Positions 5,283-7,254 of a stretch of DNA of 7,254 nucleotides are shown one piece after another. The notes beneath the pieces are model-generated. The model did not search any database. It was given only the letters and a program-made list of their open reading frames with translations, and had not been told where the DNA came from. Source of the DNA: Candidatus Marinamargulisbacteria bacterium SCGC AAA071-K20 (GTDB taxonomy: Bacteria > Margulisbacteria > Marinamargulisbacteria > GCA-2716485 > AAA071-K20); assembly GCA_003265975.1 (NCBI GenBank), contig QFBU01000063.1:1-7254 (forward strand), read 5' to 3'. Each line of letters begins with the position of its first letter. Position 1 is the stretch's first letter. Position numbers and translations under genes: made by a program.

Positions 5283-6821
5283 CTATTCCCACTCGATTGT
5301 TGATGGTGGCTTTGACGAGACGTCATAACAGACGCGATTAATTTCTGGTACTTCGTTAATTATTCTTGAAGAAATACTTTCAATTAGCTCATAGGGTAGG
5401 TGTGCCCAGTTAGCTGTCATTGCATCTTCTGAGGTTACGGCTCTTATTGCACAAACGTTTGAATATGTTCGTTTGTCGCCTTGAACACCAACTGTTTTGA
5501 TTGGAAGTAATATTGCAAATGCTTGCCAAAGTTTTCTGTAATATCCGGCTTTTTTAATTTCGTCTATTACTATGTAGTCAGCCTCTTGAAGTACTTTTAC
5601 TCTTTCTGGTGTTACTTCGCCTAAAATTCTAATGGCAAGTCCAGGTCCTGGGAAAGGTTGTCTAAATACAATTTCTTCAGGTACGCCTAGTTCTAATCCT
5701 ACTTTTCGTACTTCGTCTTTAAATAGCTTATTTAATGGTTCTATAATTTTAAACTTTATATCGTCAGGTAAACCACCTACATTGTGATGGGTTTTAATTT
5801 TATGCGCTGTTTCTGCAACATCTCCTGCAGCAGACTCAATAACGTCAGGGTAGAGAGTTCCTTGTGCTAAGAATGGAAAGTCAGCATTGAGTTCATTTGC
5901 TTTTTCTTCAAATACTCTAATAAACTCTTCTCCAATTTTCATTCGTTTCTCTTCTGGGTCTGTAATACCTTTGATTTTTTTGAAAAAACGTTCTTGGGCA
6001 TCAACATAAATAAGGTTGATATTAAAGTCTCCCGCAAATAACTCACGAATACGATTTGCTTCGTTTTTTCGCATAAAACCTTGGTCAATAAATACACAGG
6101 TTAAATTTTTACCGATAGCTTTTTTTAGTAGGGCAGACACAACCGTCGAATCAACGCCTCCAGAAAGGGCGCATAAAACTTTTTCATTTTTAACTTCTTT
6201 TTTTATTTCAGAAATAGCTGTTTTTAGAAAAGAAGCTGGCGTCCAATTAGGCTTACATCCACAAATTTTAACAATGAAGTTAAAAATTATTTCTTTTCCT
6301 TTAGGCGTATGGTGAACTTCTGGATGGAACTGAAGACCATATAGTTTTCTTTTTTGATTTGAAAAACTGGCTATTGGGCAGTTTTCAGTGTGACCTGTTC
6401 GTTGAAAGTCTTCAGGCATTCTAATAACTTGATCGCCGTGAGACATCCAAATAGCAATTTCTAGCCAGAGGCCTTCATATAAGTCGAAATTATTGTCTAT
6501 ATATAGATTTGCTTTGCCGTATTCATGTTTTTTTCCTTGAACAACTTCGCCGCCTAGTTCATGTGCTATTAACTGCATTCCGTAACATATTCCAAGTACA
6601 GGAATTCGTCCTTCACTTAAAATTAAGGGGTCACATTTTGGTGCGTTTTTGTCGAAAACTGAAGAAGGTCCACCAGAAAGGATTATTCCTTTAACGTTTT
6701 TTTCTTTTATTTTTTCATATGAAATTTTGTGTGAGTGGACTTCGCAGTAGACTTGGCATTCTCGGATTTTTCTCGCAATTATTTTACTATATTGAGAGCC
6801 ATAATCGAGAATGATTATCAT
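5283..6821 (-). CDS. guaA: GMP synthase (glutamine-hydrolysing)
   Basis: The enzyme converts XMP, ATP and glutamine to GMP in the cytosol, the last step of de novo GMP synthesis. The 512-residue product is full length for the two-domain bacterial form. The class I glutamine amidotransferase domain (about 1-185) opens with ILDYGSQY and carries the nucleophile Cys79 in GICYGMQ, the partners His166 and Glu168 in QFHPEV, and the family MSHGD at 126-130. The ATP pyrophosphatase domain has the P-loop SGGVDS at 220-225 and FIDQGFMRKNE at 244-254. The C-terminal dimerisation domain carries RQPFPGPGLAIRI (387-399), QGDKRTY (447-453) and the terminal KPPSTIEWE. Nothing essential is missing. Its ATG shares one base with the upstream guaB3 stop (TAATG) and has only a weak Shine-Dalgarno, indicating coupled translation. 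It is convergent with the secreted-protein gene across a 228-bp gap. Confidence 0.98.
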   Translation of the reverse strand: MIIILDYGSQYSKIIARKIRECQVYCEVHSHKISYEKIKEKNVKGIILSGGPSSVFDKNAPKCDPLILSEGRIPVLGICYGMQLIAHELGGEVVQGKKHEYGKANLYIDNNFDLYEGLWLEIAIWMSHGDQVIRMPEDFQRTGHTENCPIASFSNQKRKLYGLQFHPEVHHTPKGKEIIFNFIVKICGCKPNWTPASFLKTAISEIKKEVKNEKVLCALSGGVDSTVVSALLKKAIGKNLTCVFIDQGFMRKNEANRIRELFAGDFNINLIYVDAQERFFKKIKGITDPEEKRMKIGEEFIRVFEEKANELNADFPFLAQGTLYPDVIESAAGDVAETAHKIKTHHNVGGLPDDIKFKIIEPLNKLFKDEVRKVGLELGVPEEIVFRQPFPGPGLAIRILGEVTPERVKVLQEADYIVIDEIKKAGYYRKLWQAFAILLPIKTVGVQGDKRTYSNVCAIRAVTSEDAMTANWAHLPYELIESISSRIINEVPEINRVCYDVSSKPPSTIEWE

Positions 6822-7254
6822 TATTTATACATTCCGAGAGATTGAGCTTGTTGGTAGATCTTTCCTTCAGTTTGTAGCGCTGGAGCTACTGTTATCTGAA
6901 CATCGTGCATTTCTTTTACTGTTGCTACTCCCAATGTTGCAAAGCACGTTTGAATAGCGCCTGCAAAATTTTGTGAGCCGTCGTCTGTTTTAGAAGGGCC
7001 ATGGAATATTTCTTTAATGCTTGCAAAGGTGCCTACTTTTATACGGGCGCCACGTGGTAAAACTGCATTTGGTGTAGCCATTCCCCAATGGAATCCATTT
7101 CCAGGAGCCTCTTTAGACTTGGCAATAGGTGATCCTATCATTACTGCATCAGCGCCACATCCGAGGGCTTTACAGATATCTCCTGAGTTTACTATTCCAC
7201 CGTCAGCTATTAACGAAACATAGTTTCCAGAAGCTTCAAAATATTTATCTCTTG
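6821..7254 (-). CDS. guaB3: GuaB3-type IMP dehydrogenase family protein, C-terminal 143 residues (5' end outside window)
   Basis: IMP dehydrogenase relatives of this class lack the CBS pair and are linked to IMP-to-XMP oxidation. The frame stays open without a start to the right edge, so the ATG at 7141 is internal. The visible part begins within the barrel and includes LIADGGIVNSGDI and GADAVMIGSP, the phosphate-binding strand-loop elements of the IMPDH/GMP reductase superfamily. Next comes APGNGFHWGMATPNAVLPRG, then GSQNFAGAIQTCFATLGVATVKEM, and a tail ending LGMYK. The HWGMATP...LPRG stretch and the LTEGK-like segment (here LQTEGKIYQQAQ) resemble cyanobacterial-type GuaB3 rather than canonical GuaB. 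The catalytic Cys loop is outside the window, so activity cannot be judged. The stop overlaps the guaA start by one base, a strong sign of a guanine nucleotide operon. Superfamily membership is certain; the GuaB3 subtype is from memory of family sequences. Confidence 0.82.
   Translation of the reverse strand, partial: RDKYFEASGNYVSLIADGGIVNSGDICKALGCGADAVMIGSPIAKSKEAPGNGFHWGMATPNAVLPRGARIKVGTFASIKEIFHGPSKTDDGSQNFAGAIQTCFATLGVATVKEMHDVQITVAPALQTEGKIYQQAQSLGMYK

Noticed and set aside
6807..6825. A 16-of-19 match to the enterobacterial Fur box consensus at the guaB3-guaA junction
   Set aside because: The bases encode the guaA start (MIII) and lie inside an overlapping pair of coding frames with no promoter context. 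The match is explained by repeated ATT/ATC isoleucine codons.
7139..7141. ATG at 7141 as the start of a 106-residue protein
   Set aside because: The same frame continues upstream to the window edge with clear IMPDH-family sequence (ADGGI, GADAV), so this Met is internal.
6016..7223. Plus-strand open frames within guaA and guaB3
   Set aside because: They are antisense shadows of conserved coding sequence with no independent support.

Overview
The window is low-GC bacterial DNA, densely packed and mostly read from the minus strand. It looks like a diderm chromosome. One plus-strand gene encodes a small secreted protein with an outer-membrane-barrel style C-terminus, and the other genes are housekeeping types (tpiA, recO, mgtE, guaA, guaB3). 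The partial IMP dehydrogenase relative is of the GuaB3 type, best known from cyanobacteria and actinobacteria. That makes a lineage near Cyanobacteria (for example a Margulisbacteria-like group) a possible but weakly supported guess. No plasmid, phage, IS or CRISPR signature is visible.

Layout, in the order of minus-strand transcription (right to left): the 3' part of guaB3 (from the right edge to 6821) overlaps guaA (6821-5283) by one base. A 228-bp gap (5055-5282) follows, lying between the convergent ends of guaA and a plus-strand gene. It carries a long imperfect palindrome that begins on the stop codon of the plus-strand gene, and a second short hairpin sharing its core sequence. The plus-strand gene (4560-5054) is divergent from mgtE (4470-3064), with a promoter region of about 90 bp between them. 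After mgtE come a short recO (ATGA overlap), a large membrane protein of the proton-pumping pyrophosphatase family, and tpiA (14-bp gap), which runs off the left edge. mgtE, recO, the pyrophosphatase relative and tpiA look like one transcription unit.

The most interesting item is the 681-residue HppA relative at 425-2470. It aligns almost without gaps to membrane pyrophosphatases through all three signature regions and is an intact reading frame. Most of the acidic and lysine residues that bind Mg-pyrophosphate and perform hydrolysis are replaced (Asp to Asn, Gln, Ser or Lys). The fold appears to be kept while the chemistry is lost, so it is best described as a membrane pyrophosphatase pseudoenzyme of unknown function. 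Secondary points of interest are the zinc-finger-less RecO and the 104-bp palindrome.

Functionally, GuaB3 and GuaA belong to GMP synthesis (IMP to XMP to GMP), MgtE imports magnesium, RecO serves recombinational repair and TpiA serves glycolysis. No single pathway unites the mgtE-to-tpiA cluster.
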